A stretch of DNA of 64,000 bases from an uncultured Prochlorococcus sp. (GTDB taxonomy: Bacteria; Cyanobacteriota; Cyanobacteriia; PCC-6307; Cyanobiaceae), in assembly GCA_902622705.1 (NCBI GenBank), contig CACNQT010000004.1, forward strand, positions 27,359 to 91,358. The letters are read 5' to 3'. The notes under the pieces are model-generated. The model saw only the letters and a list, made by a program, of their open reading frames with translations. It was not told where the DNA came from and did not search any database. A program made the position numbers and the translations under genes. The first letter of the stretch is position 1. Every line of letters starts with the position of its first letter. Shown here in pieces: positions 18,857 through 28,294 of this stretch.

Positions 18857-20713
18857 TCAAATGTTTGCACCAGCTGCAATTTTTACAAGTCTAACAACTC
18901 CCTTTTCAGTTACCTTTTGTGCAATTTCTATACCCATTTCTTTTGTATAAGGCTCATTTATAAGTCTAGGAACTCTTTTTATAAAAATATTAATTGAATA
19001 CCCAGGTACTTTTTGCAAAATCTCTAAAAAGTTTCTTAATGGCTCAACATACATTATAAGGTCACTCAAGTTATTATTTTCGTTAGTAGTATTTAATTTA
19101 ATTGATTGTGGAAGATAATTATTTAAACTTTTCAATATTTTTAGACTAAGTAAATCTATCTGATTTGTTAAACCTTCGATTATCTCATTTCTAAGAAATC
19201 CTCCATTTGGAGAAAAGAGAAGATTTATAACTTCGTCTAAAAGTTTTTCTAAATCGAGATTTGTTTGTTTTGCGGCGTTAGAAAGTAGATCTTCTAAACG
19301 ATCCCATTTAAATTTTTTATTATCAAAAAGCATTTCTTTAAGGCTTTCCCTCAATTGTGGATCAGGATCTTCCATTAATCTTCTCGCAAAATATGGATAA
19401 GCTGCGCCTAATATTTTGAAGTTTGGATCAACGCTTAAAGCTATTCCTTCTAAAGTAAGTAATGATCTAATTATAAGAGCATAATACGGGGGTAGTCTGA
19501 AAGGAAATTTATACATAACACCAGACATGTCGTCAGTAACGCTCTTAAAATCCATTTTCGAAACTCCTTGTTCAACGGCGTTAATGAAAACATCTTGAAA
19601 TGCTGGAACAATGGGTTCTAGATTAACTTCCTTTGATAAAAACCCTAATTTTACGAAATCTTGAGACAATTTATCGAAGTTTTTATTTACCAAGTGAACT
19701 ACTGCTTGAATTAATCCTGACCTAGATTCTCTGGAAACCTCGCTCATCATTCCAAAATCTAGATAACATAACCTTCCATCTTCTAAGGCTAATAAATTAC
19801 CTGGATGCGGGTCAGCATGAAAAAAACCATGTTCTAAAAGCTGTTCTAAACTGCATTGCACCCCTATGTCAATCATTTTATCTGGGTCAATACCTAATTT
19901 TTTTACATCCTCTAAATTTGTTAACTTTGTACCGTCTATCCATTCCATTGCTAAAACTCTTCTTGAAGTTATTTCTTGATAAATTTTTGGTACGGCAATC
20001 ATCTTGTTATGTTTATGCATATCTCTAAATTTTTCTGCATTTGCAGCTTCGTTTAGATAATCCATCTCTTCAAAAACTCTCTTGCCTAATTCATCAATCA
20101 AAGCAACTAGATCACTTCTTATCAATCCGATATTGTTTTTTAGCCAATAAGCAATATTCCTTACAATGTAAAGGTCTAAGGTTATTTGTTCTCTTAAACC
20201 TGGTCGTTGTACTTTTATTGCAACGATCTCTTCATTTTTTAATTTAGCTTTATGAACTTGACCTAAAGAAGCAGCAGAAATTGGCTCTTTATCAATTTCT
20301 AAAAAAATCTCATCTATTTTTTTTCCTAAATCTTCTTCTATTAATTCCATAGCTTTATCGCCATCAAAACCAGGGAGCTGATCTTGCAATTCAGATAATT
20401 CTTCTAGAAGAATACTTGGGATTATATCTGGTCTTGTTGATAACGCTTGGCCTGCTTTAACAAATGCAGGTCCAAGTTCTACTAACAAATTTGTTAATTC
20501 TTTTGCTCTAAATCTTGCTTGCTGTTCATTTTTCAGTCTTCCTGTTAATTTATCCCATCCAACGGAAAAGATATAAGCAAAAATAGGTAGGAGTGTTTGC
20601 CAAAGTCTTTTTAAAAGTCTTTTAGGATTTTTTTTGTAAATTTTAGAAATTGTATCTGGATCATAATTTAAGAGTCCAGATACCTCAATAAAATCAGTAA
20701 AGTCTTCTTTCAT
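18857..20713 (-). CDS. ABC1/UbiB-family atypical kinase
   Basis: Carries the UbiB-family hallmarks: KAGQALSTRPD (86-96) in the kinase-like N-lobe extension, the alanine-rich loop AASLGQVHKA (147-156) in place of a glycine-rich loop, VAIKVQRPG (Lys167), HADPHPGN (299-306) and DFG at 319-321. Cyanobacterial and plastid members act in prenyl-quinone metabolism and thylakoid lipid/plastoglobule biology; the exact role here is unknown. At 618 residues with a C-terminal helical extension it is normal for cyanobacteria. It is the first gene of a minus-strand set with DUF1400-like and thrC, and faces recN. Confidence 0.92.
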   Translation of the reverse strand: MKEDFTDFIEVSGLLNYDPDTISKIYKKNPKRLLKRLWQTLLPIFAYIFSVGWDKLTGRLKNEQQARFRAKELTNLLVELGPAFVKAGQALSTRPDIIPSILLEELSELQDQLPGFDGDKAMELIEEDLGKKIDEIFLEIDKEPISAASLGQVHKAKLKNEEIVAIKVQRPGLREQITLDLYIVRNIAYWLKNNIGLIRSDLVALIDELGKRVFEEMDYLNEAANAEKFRDMHKHNKMIAVPKIYQEITSRRVLAMEWIDGTKLTNLEDVKKLGIDPDKMIDIGVQCSLEQLLEHGFFHADPHPGNLLALEDGRLCYLDFGMMSEVSRESRSGLIQAVVHLVNKNFDKLSQDFVKLGFLSKEVNLEPIVPAFQDVFINAVEQGVSKMDFKSVTDDMSGVMYKFPFRLPPYYALIIRSLLTLEGIALSVDPNFKILGAAYPYFARRLMEDPDPQLRESLKEMLFDNKKFKWDRLEDLLSNAAKQTNLDLEKLLDEVINLLFSPNGGFLRNEIIEGLTNQIDLLSLKILKSLNNYLPQSIKLNTTNENNNLSDLIMYVEPLRNFLEILQKVPGYSINIFIKRVPRLINEPYTKEMGIEIAQKVTEKGVVRLVKIAAGANI

Positions 20714-20781
20714 AACTTTATATATTTAAAACCTTTATTTTTTTAAAAAAGAAGTTAATTTTTTTATATGGAAGATTTATC

Positions 20782-22461
20782 ATGTTAATACAACTAAAAA
20801 TAGAAAATATTGCCTTAATAGAAATTATAGAAATTAATTTCGAAAAAGGTTTGAATATCATAACTGGGGATTCAGGTTCAGGAAAATCATTAATTTTGGA
20901 TTCCCTAAATGCTCTATTTGGTGGAACTAATATACCTCTAAAGCATTTAATACGTCCAGGAAAAGATTTTTGCGTTATTGAGGCGATATTTTCTTCTTCT
21001 TTTCAAATTAATAATTGGTTAATTAGTAATGGTTTTGAAATAACTTCTTCAGAACTACAAATTAAAAGAAAATCTTATAAAAAAAATAATAAAATTTTAT
21101 CCAAATATAGCCTTAATGATTTACCAATTAATAGACAATCATTAGAAAAACTTGGAGGATTTTTAATAGACTTTGCAGGTCAATCTGACACTTTTATCTT
21201 TGATTCTCTAGATAAGAGAAGAGTAATTATTGATGACTTATGCTCTCAAGGATTTAAAAATACTAGCGAAAGGATTAAAAGTATATGGAGAGAAAGTGAA
21301 AAGTTAACAAGATTATTGAATGAAAAAATAGAATTTTCTAGGAATCAAGAAGAAAAAAACTTGGCAATTAAACATATGTTGAAGAGTTTAGAAGAAGCTG
21401 ATTTAAATTCAAGTGAAGAAATTTTAGAACTAGAGTTATTAGAAAATAAACTTGTAAATAATCTTGAAATTAATAATTCAATTAAGTCATCATTGGAAAA
21501 TTTAAATAATTTCAGTCATGATGAACCGTCAGTAACTTCTTTTATTAATCAATCACTAAAGATTTTAAACAAAACAGCCGACTTCGACTTAAAGATTCAA
21601 AAATTTAGAGAGAAGTTATTAAATATTCATGCTGATGTTGAAGATTTAATTTTTGATCTAAAGTCATATTTGCAAGAAATAGAAAATTTTGAATCTAATC
21701 TTCCAGAAATACAAAAAAGATTATTCTTTTTAAAAAACTTAGAAAGAACTTTTTCATTGGATCTAACTCAATTAATTGAAAAGCGCGATCAATTAAAGAC
21801 GTATTTTCAACAAAATGATCAAGGTAATGAGATTTGCATCATTAAATCTCAAATTGAAAATTTACAAAGTAATTTAAATTCTTTATTTGTTATTCAATCT
21901 ACTGAAAGAAAAAAAATTGCTAAACAGTTACAAAATTCAGTAATGTCAATTTTAGGCAATCTAGGTTTAGAAAATGCTAATTTTTCAATTCAATTTTCTG
22001 CATGCAAGCCTTCTGGTGATGGAATGGATGATATAAATTTTTTGTTTTCAGCTAATCCTGATCAGAAGCTTGCTCCATTATCAAATGTTATTTCTGGCGG
22101 AGAAATGTCAAGATTTTTATTAGCTATTAAATCTAGTATTTCTAAACAACCAAATACTTTCTTTTTAGATGAAATTGATAGTGGTTTAAGTGGTAAATCT
22201 CTATTTTCTTTAGTTGAGCTCATAAAAGAAATTTCTAAAAATCAACAAGTTTTATGTATTACACATCAGCCTTTCTTAGCTGCTAGGGGAGGAGCTCATT
22301 TTAAAGTTAATAAAAACGTAATTAATGGAATAACTTATACTTCAATTGCAAAATTAACTACAAAAAATCAAAGAAAAAATGAATTAATAGAACTTATAGG
22401 TGGAGGTTCTTGCGAAGTAAACGAATATGCTTCTAGACTTCTTGATCGGCCAGCTGCGTAA
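20782..22461 (+). CDS. recN: DNA repair protein RecN
   Basis: SMC-like ATPase acting early in double-strand-break repair. Walker A is GDSGSGKSL (29-37), the ABC signature SGGEMSRFLLAI lies near residue 440, and the Walker B/D-loop is FFLDEIDSGLSG. Between them are coiled-coil arms rich in Lys, Glu, Asn and Leu (about 170-390). Length 559 is normal. The ATG start MLIQLKIENIALIE matches the family. It is followed after 54 bp by uvrA, so two repair genes are adjacent, though uvrA appears to have its own promoter. Confidence 0.96.
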   Translation: MLIQLKIENIALIEIIEINFEKGLNIITGDSGSGKSLILDSLNALFGGTNIPLKHLIRPGKDFCVIEAIFSSSFQINNWLISNGFEITSSELQIKRKSYKKNNKILSKYSLNDLPINRQSLEKLGGFLIDFAGQSDTFIFDSLDKRRVIIDDLCSQGFKNTSERIKSIWRESEKLTRLLNEKIEFSRNQEEKNLAIKHMLKSLEEADLNSSEEILELELLENKLVNNLEINNSIKSSLENLNNFSHDEPSVTSFINQSLKILNKTADFDLKIQKFREKLLNIHADVEDLIFDLKSYLQEIENFESNLPEIQKRLFFLKNLERTFSLDLTQLIEKRDQLKTYFQQNDQGNEICIIKSQIENLQSNLNSLFVIQSTERKKIAKQLQNSVMSILGNLGLENANFSIQFSACKPSGDGMDDINFLFSANPDQKLAPLSNVISGGEMSRFLLAIKSSISKQPNTFFLDEIDSGLSGKSLFSLVELIKEISKNQQVLCITHQPFLAARGGAHFKVNKNVINGITYTSIAKLTTKNQRKNELIELIGGGSCEVNEYASRLLDRPAA

Positions 22462-22478
22462 AATAGAAAAAATTCCAC

Positions 22479-22514
22479 TATAATAACCTTTTTAAATCAT
22501 AAATTAGATTTAAA
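22479..22514 (+). promoter_or_regulatory. uvrA promoter -10 element and AT-rich inverted repeat leader
   Basis: A perfect TATAAT (22479-22484) lies 37 bases before the uvrA ATG. No TTGACA-like -35 is at normal spacing, which is usual in this lineage. The predicted start of transcription falls near an inverted repeat, TTTAAATC (22491-22498) and GATTTAAA (22507-22514), ending one base before the start codon. No Shine-Dalgarno sequence is present. Whether the repeat acts as RNA hairpin, operator, or neither cannot be told from sequence. Confidence 0.45.
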
Positions 22515-22515
22515 C

Positions 22516-25419
22516 ATGGTTAATAAAGTTGTTAGTAGTTTTGGAGAAGATAACTCAATAAAAATTAGAGGAGCTCGTCAACATAATTTAAAAAATATTG
22601 ACCTTTCACTGCCTAGGAATAAATTTATAGTTTTTACAGGTGTGAGTGGAAGTGGTAAAAGTTCTCTAGCCTTCGATACTATTTTTGCTGAAGGTCAAAG
22701 AAGATATGTTGAGAGTCTTTCGGCATACGCAAGGCAATTTTTGGGTCAAGTAGATAAACCAGATGTTGATAATATTGAAGGTTTATCACCTGCTATTTCA
22801 ATTGATCAAAAATCTACAAGTCATAATCCTCGATCAACAGTTGGAACTGTAACAGAGATACAAGATTATTTAAGATTATTGTTTGGCCGTGCTGGTGAGC
22901 CCCATTGTCACCACTGCGGTATTCCAATTGCACCTCAAACAATTGATGAAATGGTTGATCAAATTCTTCTTTTACCAGAAGGAACAAGGTACCAATTGTT
23001 GGCTCCTGTTGTAAGGGGTAAAAAAGGAACACATACAAAATTAATAAGTGGATTAGCTGCTGAAGGATTTGCTAGAGTAAGAATTAATGGAGAGGTAAGA
23101 GAACTTGCTGATAGTATTGAATTAGATAAAAATCAAATTCATAATATTGAGGTAGTAGTTGATAGATTAATTGCAAGAGATGGAATTCAAGAAAGATTAA
23201 ATGATTCTCTACAAACTTGTCTAAAAAGAGGAGATGGCCTAGCAATAGTAGAAGTCGTTCCAAAAAAAGGAGAAAACTTACCTTCTAACCTAGAGAGAGA
23301 GAAACTTTACTCAGAAAATTATGCATGTCCTGTACATGGCTCTATTGTTGAAGAACTGTCTCCTAGATTATTTTCTTTTAATAGCCCATATGGGGCTTGT
23401 CCAGATTGTCATGGGATTGGTTATTTAAAAAAATTTACTGCTGATAGAGTTATACCTGATAAAACGTTGCCTGTTTATGCTGCAATAGCTCCTTGGAGTG
23501 AAAAGGATAATACTTATTATTTCTCTTTACTTTATTCTGTAGGACAGGCTTATGGTTTTGAATTAAAAACTCCTTGGAAAGATTTAAGTGATTTGCAAAA
23601 AAAAGTTCTACTTTTGGGATCAGATAAACCAATATTAATTCAAGCTGATAGTCGTTTTAAAACTTCTAGTGGTTTTGAAAGACCTTTTGAGGGGATTTTG
23701 CCAATCTTAGAAAGGCAATTGAATGAAGCCAATGGAGAATCGGTAAAACAAAAATTAGAAAAGTATCTAGAATTAGTACCCTGTAAGACATGTTCTGGAA
23801 AAAGATTAAGACCTGAGGCTTTGGCCGTTAAACTTGGTCCATACAATATTACTGACTTAACTTCCATAAGCGTTTCTGAAACCCTTAATCACGTAGAGCG
23901 CATCATGGGTTTAGGTAAGACAAAGAAGGAAAATATATCTTTATCAGAAAAGCAAAAGCAGATAGGTGAATTGGTTTTAAAAGAGATTCGTTTACGTTTG
24001 AAGTTTTTAATTAATGTCGGTTTAGATTATTTGACTTTAGATAGACCAGCTATGACTTTGTCTGGTGGGGAAGCTCAGCGTATTAGATTGGCTACACAAA
24101 TAGGTGCAGGTCTTACTGGTGTTTTATATGTTTTAGATGAACCAAGTATCGGTTTGCACCAGAGAGACAATGACAGATTATTAGAAACATTAAAAAGCTT
24201 AAGAGACTTGGGAAATACTTTAGTTGTGGTTGAACATGATGAAGATACTATGAAATCCGCGGATTATTTAGTAGATATTGGTCCAGGGGCAGGTGTTTAT
24301 GGTGGGGAAATAATAGCTAAAGGATCTTATCAAGACGTCTTAAATTCAGAAAGGTCATTAACTGGAGCTTATCTCAGTGGTAGGAAGTCGATTACTACTC
24401 CAAAAGAACGTAGATCATCTGTTAAAAAAAGCTTAATATTAAATAATTGCTCTAAAAATAATTTAAAAAATATTTCTGTGGAATTTCCTTTAGGAAGGTT
24501 AGTTTCTGTAACTGGTGTAAGTGGAAGTGGAAAGAGCACTTTGATAAATGAATTACTTCATCCTGCATTGTGTCATTCTCTAGGGTTAAAGGTTCCTTTT
24601 CCTCAAGGTGTAAAAGAGTTAAAGGGTATAAAGGCAATTGATAAAGTTATCGTTATTGATCAATCTCCAATAGGAAGAACTCCAAGGTCAAATCCTGCTA
24701 CATATACAGGTGCTTTTGATCCTATAAGGCAGATATTTACTGCCACAGTAGAAGCAAAAGCAAGAGGTTATCAGGCTGGTCAATTTAGCTTTAATGTGAA
24801 AGGAGGAAGATGTGAAGCCTGTAAAGGCCAGGGAGTTAATGTTATTGAAATGAATTTTTTACCTGATGTGTATGTTCAATGTGAAGTATGTAAAGGAGCT
24901 CGTTTTAATAGAGAAACTCTTCAAGTTAAATATAAAGGTTTTAATATATCTGATGTTTTAGAGATGACTGTTGAACAAGCTGCAGAAACTTTTTCTGCTA
25001 TACCTCAAGCCGCTGATAGATTATCTACATTGGTTGATGTTGGCTTAGGATATGTCAAATTAGGCCAGCCAGCTCCTACATTATCTGGTGGAGAGGCTCA
25101 AAGAGTTAAGTTAGCTACGGAATTGTCAAAAAGAGCTACTGGAAAAACTTTATATTTGATTGATGAACCAACTACAGGGTTAAGTTTTTATGATGTTCAT
25201 AAATTAATGGATGTGATACAACGTTTGGTAGATAAAGGCAATTCGGTAATTGTTATTGAACATAATTTAGATGTTATTAGATGTTCAGATTGGATTATCG
25301 ATTTAGGACCTGATGGAGGGGACAAAGGAGGAGAAATTATTGCAGAAGGTATTCCGGAGGATGTAGCTAAAAATCCTATAAGTCATACAGCAAAATATCT
25401 TAAAAAGGTTCTAAAATAA
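22516..25419 (+). CDS. uvrA: Excinuclease ABC subunit A
   Basis: Damage-recognition ATPase of nucleotide excision repair. Two ABC modules are visible: Walker A GVSGSGKSS (42-50) with signature LSGGEAQRIRLATQ, and a second Walker A GVSGSGKST (near 670) with LSGGEAQRVKLATE. Zinc-finger cysteines are present (CPDCHGIGYLKK; CEACKGQGVNVIEMNFLPD to CEVCKG). Length 967 is standard. uvrB and uvrC are not in the window. The several minus-strand ORFs inside it are shadows. Confidence 0.98.
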   Translation: MVNKVVSSFGEDNSIKIRGARQHNLKNIDLSLPRNKFIVFTGVSGSGKSSLAFDTIFAEGQRRYVESLSAYARQFLGQVDKPDVDNIEGLSPAISIDQKSTSHNPRSTVGTVTEIQDYLRLLFGRAGEPHCHHCGIPIAPQTIDEMVDQILLLPEGTRYQLLAPVVRGKKGTHTKLISGLAAEGFARVRINGEVRELADSIELDKNQIHNIEVVVDRLIARDGIQERLNDSLQTCLKRGDGLAIVEVVPKKGENLPSNLEREKLYSENYACPVHGSIVEELSPRLFSFNSPYGACPDCHGIGYLKKFTADRVIPDKTLPVYAAIAPWSEKDNTYYFSLLYSVGQAYGFELKTPWKDLSDLQKKVLLLGSDKPILIQADSRFKTSSGFERPFEGILPILERQLNEANGESVKQKLEKYLELVPCKTCSGKRLRPEALAVKLGPYNITDLTSISVSETLNHVERIMGLGKTKKENISLSEKQKQIGELVLKEIRLRLKFLINVGLDYLTLDRPAMTLSGGEAQRIRLATQIGAGLTGVLYVLDEPSIGLHQRDNDRLLETLKSLRDLGNTLVVVEHDEDTMKSADYLVDIGPGAGVYGGEIIAKGSYQDVLNSERSLTGAYLSGRKSITTPKERRSSVKKSLILNNCSKNNLKNISVEFPLGRLVSVTGVSGSGKSTLINELLHPALCHSLGLKVPFPQGVKELKGIKAIDKVIVIDQSPIGRTPRSNPATYTGAFDPIRQIFTATVEAKARGYQAGQFSFNVKGGRCEACKGQGVNVIEMNFLPDVYVQCEVCKGARFNRETLQVKYKGFNISDVLEMTVEQAAETFSAIPQAADRLSTLVDVGLGYVKLGQPAPTLSGGEAQRVKLATELSKRATGKTLYLIDEPTTGLSFYDVHKLMDVIQRLVDKGNSVIVIEHNLDVIRCSDWIIDLGPDGGDKGGEIIAEGIPEDVAKNPISHTAKYLKKVLK

Positions 25420-25618
25420 AAAATACTTGTTGCATTTCTTTTTATTTTAATTATTCCAGCAGAACGAAATTTTTTTTCAAAGGTATATAAAACTTGTCTA
25501 TAACTGCTTTTTTTAAACTTTTATATTAAAAAAATTTCAAATCATAATGCTTTCTTAATATTTCCTTGGAAAATTCAGCTTATTTGTATTAAAGGCCGTT
25601 CATCGGAGGATTTGCTAA

Positions 25619-27025
25619 ATGAGGTTGAATTTTTTACATTTACATTTACATGGTCTTATACGTTCTAAAAATCTTGAGTTAGGCAGGGATGCAGATACAG
25701 GAGGGCAAACACAATACGTTTTAGAGTTAATTAAAAGTTTGGCTAATACTTCTGAAGTTGATCAAGTAGATTTAGTTACGCGTCTAATAAACGATCCTAA
25801 AGTAGACAATGAATATTCTCAAGAAGAAGAATTTGTAGAACTTGGAGTTAGAATTTTAAGATTCAAATTTGGACCTAATAAATATTTAAGAAAGGAATTG
25901 CTTTGGCCTTATTTAGATGATTTAACTGAAAATCTTATCAATTATTATAAAAAAAATAAAAAGCCTAATTTCATTCATGCACATTATGCAGATGCTGGAT
26001 ATGTAGGAGTCAAACTAAGTAAATCCTTAAACGTTCCTCTTATTTTTACTGGTCATTCTTTAGGAAGAGAGAAAAAAAGAAAATTGCTTGATACTGGTTT
26101 AAAAACTAATCAAATAGAAAAGCTTTATTCTATAAGTAAAAGAATTGAGGCAGAAGAAAAAGCATTGAAGTCTGCAGATATTGTTGTTACAAGTACTAAA
26201 CAAGAGTCAGTGTATCAATATTCTCAATATTCTTCCTTTTCACCTCACAAAGCTAAAGTTATTCCCCCCGGTGTTGATCATACAAAATTTCATCATATTC
26301 ACTCCACGAGCGAGACAGCAGAAATTGATAACATGATGAACCCTTTTCTAAAGGATTCTACTAAACCTCCATTTTTGACTATTTCTAGAGCTGTACGAAG
26401 AAAAAATATTCCTTCTTTGATTGAAGCATATGGAAGATCTGAAAAATTAAAAAGAAAAACTAATTTAATTTTGATTTTGGGTTGTAGAGATAGTACTTCA
26501 AAACTTGATCCTCAACAAAAAGATGTTTTCAATAATATTTTTGAAACAATTGATAAATATAATTTGTATGGAAAGGTAGCTTATCCAAAAAAACATCTTC
26601 CAACTCAGATTCCTGCTTTATATAGGTGGGCTGCTAGCAGAGGTGGTGTATTTGTAAATCCGGCTTTAACAGAGCCTTTTGGTTTAACTCTTCTTGAAGC
26701 TTCTTCATGTGGATTACCAATAATATCAACAAATGATGGAGGGCCAAAAGAAATTCGTTCAAAATGTGAAAATGGACTTCTAGTAGATGTTACTGATATT
26801 AATGAGTTAAAAGTTATTCTTGAAAAAGGAATTTCAAATAATAATCAGTGGAAAATATGGAGCAGAAATGGAATTGAGGGTGTTAACAGGCACTTTAGTT
26901 GGAACACTCATGTACATAATTATTTATCAGTACTTACTGAACAATTTTCAAGTTCAAGTTATTCTTCATCCGACATTAAACAAAGTTGTTTAAAAGGGAC
27001 TTCCTCACTTATAAAACCCCATTGA
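25619..27025 (+). CDS. Sucrose-phosphate-synthase-type glycosyltransferase (GT4), single domain
   Basis: GT-B fold enzyme. The N-terminal DADTGGQTQYVLEL (from residue 22), IHAHYADAGYVG, FTGHSLGREKKR and the nucleotide-sugar motif EPFGLTLLEASSCGLPIIST follow the sucrose-phosphate synthase pattern (UDP/ADP-glucose plus fructose-6-phosphate), making sucrose as a compatible solute. At 468 residues it lacks the C-terminal SPP-like phosphatase domain seen in Synechocystis and plant enzymes, so a separate phosphatase is needed. A clear GGAGGA lies 8 bases before the ATG. The last 22 codons overlap an antisense gene and may be dispensable. Confidence 0.88.
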   Translation: MRLNFLHLHLHGLIRSKNLELGRDADTGGQTQYVLELIKSLANTSEVDQVDLVTRLINDPKVDNEYSQEEEFVELGVRILRFKFGPNKYLRKELLWPYLDDLTENLINYYKKNKKPNFIHAHYADAGYVGVKLSKSLNVPLIFTGHSLGREKKRKLLDTGLKTNQIEKLYSISKRIEAEEKALKSADIVVTSTKQESVYQYSQYSSFSPHKAKVIPPGVDHTKFHHIHSTSETAEIDNMMNPFLKDSTKPPFLTISRAVRRKNIPSLIEAYGRSEKLKRKTNLILILGCRDSTSKLDPQQKDVFNNIFETIDKYNLYGKVAYPKKHLPTQIPALYRWAASRGGVFVNPALTEPFGLTLLEASSCGLPIISTNDGGPKEIRSKCENGLLVDVTDINELKVILEKGISNNNQWKIWSRNGIEGVNRHFSWNTHVHNYLSVLTEQFSSSSYSSSDIKQSCLKGTSSLIKPH

Positions 27026-27204
27026 TCAAAAACCTCAGGGTCAGGGTGAAGAATTAGTTGATTATTTTGAGTTTTCTTTAGTTTAAAGCCCTTTTTAGAT
27101 AGTTTTTTCATTAAGTTAGCAGTCTCTTCAAATCTTGATGCCATTGCATCAAGACTTGAGCAGTCACTTGTTAATCCATTATCTTTCCATGTAAAAAAAT
27201 TCAT
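26959..27204 (-). CDS. Small conserved picocyanobacterial protein (81 residues)
   Basis: MNFFTWKDNGL at the start and DPEVFDQWGFISEE near the end look like a compact, evenly coded protein, and I believe relatives occur throughout marine picocyanobacteria; that is recall, not a search. It has no transmembrane segment or known motif. The last 22 codons overlap the 3' end of the sucrose-phosphate-synthase gene in antisense (67 bp). It starts 10 bp after the mraY stop in the same orientation, so it may be the last gene of a DUF3134-mraY transcript. Function unknown. Confidence 0.7.
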   Translation of the reverse strand: MNFFTWKDNGLTSDCSSLDAMASRFEETANLMKKLSKKGFKLKKTQNNQLILHPDPEVFDQWGFISEEVPFKQLCLMSDEE

Positions 27205-27214
27205 AACAAATTTT

Positions 27215-28294
27215 TCAAAGATTAATTTTTAAAACTATACCTAAAATTACAAGTAAAATGTTGATTTTCCAAAAATTTTCAACTATTTTTTGTTCCTTTA
27301 CTCCTTTAAGTTCAAAGTGGTGGTGTAGTGGAGCCATTAAAAATATGCGTTTACCTCTATTAAATAATTTTTTTGTAATTTTAAAAAATCCCACTTGAAT
27401 CATTACTGATAACGATTCAATAATAAATATTCCTGAGAAAATAGATAAGGTAAAAACACTATTGGTTAATAACGCTATAGAACCCAGAATTGCTCCAATA
27501 CTTAGAGATCCTGTGTCACCCATAAATATTTTTGCAGGATTACTATTATATTTGAGAAATCCTAAGCATATGCCGGACATCGAAAAACATAAGATGCTAA
27601 AAACAAAAAGTTCTTGCTGTTCTTTCAATAATATTTCTGTTCCTAGTCCATAAAAAACAATCCCACTGCATCCAGCTGCTAATCCATCTAGTCCATCAGT
27701 CAAATTTACTGAATTACTTATGCCAACTAGTACAAAAAAAGAAATAGGAAATATAAAAATACTTGTATCTATTTTCCAAGATTCAGAAATTGTAATTAAT
27801 GGATTTATTAAATCGTTTTCATAGGCTAAAAATATAAAAATTAATGAGATGATACTCTGTAAAATGAATTTTTCTTTTGACTTTAATCCTGTATTTTTTC
27901 TGTTTTTAATGCTTAAATAATCATCTAAAAAGCCTATACAAAAGAAACCAAAAATAGTACATAATAAAAGCAATAATTTAAGAGAACCTAAATTTATAGT
28001 TATTATTAAAAGTAAAATTAAAAATGGAATTATCATAAAAATTCCACCCATCGTTGGGGTATTACTTTTTTTAAAGTGATTAGCGGGACCTTCAGTTCTA
28101 ATATTTTGAAGTAAATTTAATTTGTTTATTATTTTTAGACCATTCTTTGTTATTAATAAAGAAATAAAAAAAAATAATATGTAAATCCCTATAAAAATAA
28201 AATTATTAAAAGAATAGGAGGTAACTATTAAAGCAAAGGTATTAAATATTAATAAAGATTTAAAGTTAAAATTTTTAATCTTCCCAATCATCAT
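27215..28294 (-). CDS. mraY: Phospho-N-acetylmuramoyl-pentapeptide transferase
   Basis: Makes lipid I from UDP-MurNAc-pentapeptide and undecaprenyl phosphate at the cytoplasmic membrane. About ten hydrophobic segments are visible. Conserved active-site motifs are FLDDYLSIKNRKNTGL, NSVNLTDGLDGLAAG, FMGDTGSL and the C-terminal PLHHHFELKG. Length 359 is normal. Two adjacent ATGs (28294, 28291) are possible starts; both overlap the 3' end of the DUF3134 gene by about 20 bases, suggesting translational coupling. It is not in a dcw cluster here. Confidence 0.96.
   Translation of the reverse strand: MMIGKIKNFNFKSLLIFNTFALIVTSYSFNNFIFIGIYILFFFISLLITKNGLKIINKLNLLQNIRTEGPANHFKKSNTPTMGGIFMIIPFLILLLIITINLGSLKLLLLLCTIFGFFCIGFLDDYLSIKNRKNTGLKSKEKFILQSIISLIFIFLAYENDLINPLITISESWKIDTSIFIFPISFFVLVGISNSVNLTDGLDGLAAGCSGIVFYGLGTEILLKEQQELFVFSILCFSMSGICLGFLKYNSNPAKIFMGDTGSLSIGAILGSIALLTNSVFTLSIFSGIFIIESLSVMIQVGFFKITKKLFNRGKRIFLMAPLHHHFELKGVKEQKIVENFWKINILLVILGIVLKINL

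Noticed and set aside
25420-25618. Possible small RNA or terminator between uvrA and the SPS gene
   Set aside because: AT-rich spacer with no GC hairpin, no conserved small-RNA motif I could recognise, and no ORF.
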